Positions 62,983 to 64,000 of a DNA stretch of 64,000 bases are shown piece by piece. Every line of letters starts with the position of its first letter. Position 1 is the stretch's first letter. The DNA lies in contig CANNVE010000001.1 of assembly GCA_947525975.1 (NCBI GenBank), positions 144,549 to 208,548 of the forward strand, written 5' to 3'. Origin of the DNA: an uncultured Muribaculaceae bacterium. GTDB taxonomy: Bacteria; Bacteroidota; Bacteroidia; Bacteroidales; Muribaculaceae. The position numbers and the translations under genes are program-made. The notes beneath the pieces are model-generated. The model was not told the DNA's origin and did no database searches. It saw only the letters and a program-made list of their open reading frames with translations.

Positions 62983-63486
62983 ATGAAAACCGACGCTTTC
63001 CAGACAAACCTGATGGACCTCCAGGACAACCTGCTCAACTTCGCCTACATGCTCACATCAAACCGCGACGACGCTTACGACCTGCTCCAGGACACCACTC
63101 TTAAGGCTATTGACAATCGCGACAAATACGCTGACAACACCAATTTCAAAGGCTGGGTGTTCACAATCATGCGCAATCTCTTCATCAACAACTATCGTCG
63201 CGCTTCGCGTGCCGCCACTATGGTCGACACCACCGATAACCTCTACCACCTCAGCCTGTCACAGGATTCAGGCCTCGAATCACCCGAAGGATCGATTACC
63301 GCAGCTGAAATCACCACCGCCATAAACGAATTCTCTGACGAATACCGCATACCCTTCACCATGCACGTAGAAGGCTACAAATACGCTGAAATAGCCGAAG
63401 AGCTCAATCTCCCCGTTGGCACAGTGAAAAGCCGCATATTCTTCGCCCGCAAATCACTCAAAGAGCGCTTCGCCGACTACAGATAA
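62983..63486 (+). CDS. ECF RNA polymerase sigma factor
   Basis: ATG 62983 gives a 167-residue protein: region 2 with DAYDLLQDTTLKAIDNRD and FKGWVFTIMRNLFINNYRR, region 4 with GYKYAEIAEELNLPVGTVKSR. This is the common free-standing ECF type of Bacteroidales. No anti-sigma gene follows; a hairpin is 110 bases downstream. Its upstream region is unusually long and AT-rich. Confidence 0.93.
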   Translation: MKTDAFQTNLMDLQDNLLNFAYMLTSNRDDAYDLLQDTTLKAIDNRDKYADNTNFKGWVFTIMRNLFINNYRRASRAATMVDTTDNLYHLSLSQDSGLESPEGSITAAEITTAINEFSDEYRIPFTMHVEGYKYAEIAEELNLPVGTVKSRIFFARKSLKERFADYR

Positions 63487-63597
63487 ACAGATTTACCCAT
63501 TAAGCATAGATTTACTCAACAAGGATTCCGACAGGAAGGTAAAAAAGATTATTTTAGGGAAACACACGCAGAGAAAAAACAACGAAAAACACACTCG

Positions 63598-63620
63598 CCC
63601 TCGGCTCCCCAAGCCGAGGG
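63598..63620 (+). terminator. hairpin after the ECF sigma gene
   Basis: CCCTCGGCT-ccccа-AGCCGAGGG-type stem (9 bp) followed by CTTATTATTT, 112 bases after the sigma stop; likely its terminator. Confidence 0.7.
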
Positions 63621-63655
63621 CTTATTATTTCCATACGGGCTGGGACGGCCAGTAG

Positions 63656-64000
63656 GGGCGCGATATATCGCGCCCGCGCATGCAAAAACTATGGTGGAGG
63701 AGCGCCTCGAAGAGGCGCTCGGGCCGCCTGCGCTAATGGTGGAGGGGCGCCTGCGCTATTGGTGGAGGGGCGCCTCTCTGAGGCGACCGGGCCAATATCC
63801 GCAAGCCTGCCGCAGGCTGACCCGCGCGCTTCGGAGAAGCGCGACTCCACTCCCGCCGCCCTTTTTGTTCATGCGGGCGCGATTTATCGCGCCCCTACCG
63901 CAGCCCGGCGCTTCGGAGAAGCGCGCCTCCGCCCCTCTCTCCGCCCCTTTTTGTTAATGCGGGCGCGATTCATCGCGCCCCTACTGCGACCCGCGCGCTT
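63656..64000. repeat. array of short palindromic elements
   Basis: Three near-identical palindromes GGGCGCGATatATCGCGCCC occur at 63656-63675, 63875-63894 and 63961-63980, the last two 86 bases apart with the same TTTTTGTTnATGC lead-in. Between them are GTGGAGG-headed hairpins at 63694-63724 and 63762-63791, a shortened one at 63739, and copies of GCGCTTCGGAGAAGCGCG. No reading frame here looks real. The array continues beyond the end of the window. Confidence 0.85.

Noticed and set aside
63656..64000. Possible CRISPR array
   Set aside because: The repeats are palindromic, of several types, unevenly spaced and without spacers of uniform length, and no cas gene is present.

Overview
The window looks like a chromosome segment of a gut-type member of the order Bacteroidales, probably family Muribaculaceae. 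The grounds are the promoters (TTTG, about 20 bases, then TAnnTTTG), the near absence of Shine-Dalgarno sequences, TonB-dependent receptors, a NigD-like lipoprotein, GH43 and GH16 enzymes, a sialate O-acetylesterase-type protein with a C-terminal sorting-like tail, and dense dispersed palindromic elements. Most of the DNA is GC-rich. A few lower-GC patches stand out (about 1.1-4.3, 25.2-26.0, 37.1-37.5, 50.0-50.8 and 62.5-63.0 kb), and most of these carry toxin-like or surface genes. Species assignment is inference.

Layout. 0-1 kb: end of a 2-oxoacid:ferredoxin oxidoreductase operon. 1.1-4.3 kb: a TonB-receptor-like barrel and a GNAT/small-protein pair that resembles a toxin-antitoxin module. 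4.4-6.6 kb: PagL-like deacylase and a lipoprotein. 6.6-13 kb: a minus-strand housekeeping series pyrB-pyrI-flavin reductase-glyA-ispD-recG, with a perfect 206-bp tandem duplication between glyA and the flavin reductase. 13-19 kb: outer-membrane proteins, an SGNH-type esterase, a flavodoxin and a histidine kinase. 19-25 kb: an M15-like lipoprotein, a very large AsmA protein, a HAD phosphatase and aroB. 25-27 kb: a Fic protein, a nitroreductase and tRNA-Gln. 27-33 kb: tsaC, a FemAB-like acyltransferase, asnA, ruvX, def and ettA.

33-41 kb: GH43 enzyme, tRNA-Leu, catalase, tRNA-Pro, an orphan MNT nucleotidyltransferase whose HEPN partner is cut off after a few codons, and an ECF sigma factor paired with a protein that appears to fuse an anti-sigma-like segment to an outer-membrane barrel, then NigD-like and GH16 genes. 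41-50 kb is the most system-like region: a seven-gene plus-strand operon (HlyD adaptor, ABC ATPase, two FtsX-type permeases, TolC channel, sigma-54 activator, histidine kinase). A sigma-54-like promoter and an inverted repeat lie in front of it, so it looks like a self-regulated exporter.

50-54 kb: an intact MNT-HEPN pair flanked by two identical 37-bp promoter copies, the second of which drives an aspartate aminotransferase gene, then tyrS and queF. 54-57 kb: a TonB receptor and a histidine-rich small protein. 57-63.5 kb: polA (its proofreading active site seems lost), a polyprenyl synthase, a ZIP transporter, a BadF-type kinase homologue lacking key motifs, and an ECF sigma factor. The window ends in a dense array of short palindromes. 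Three tRNA genes were found; no rRNA, CRISPR array or insertion-sequence transposase was seen.
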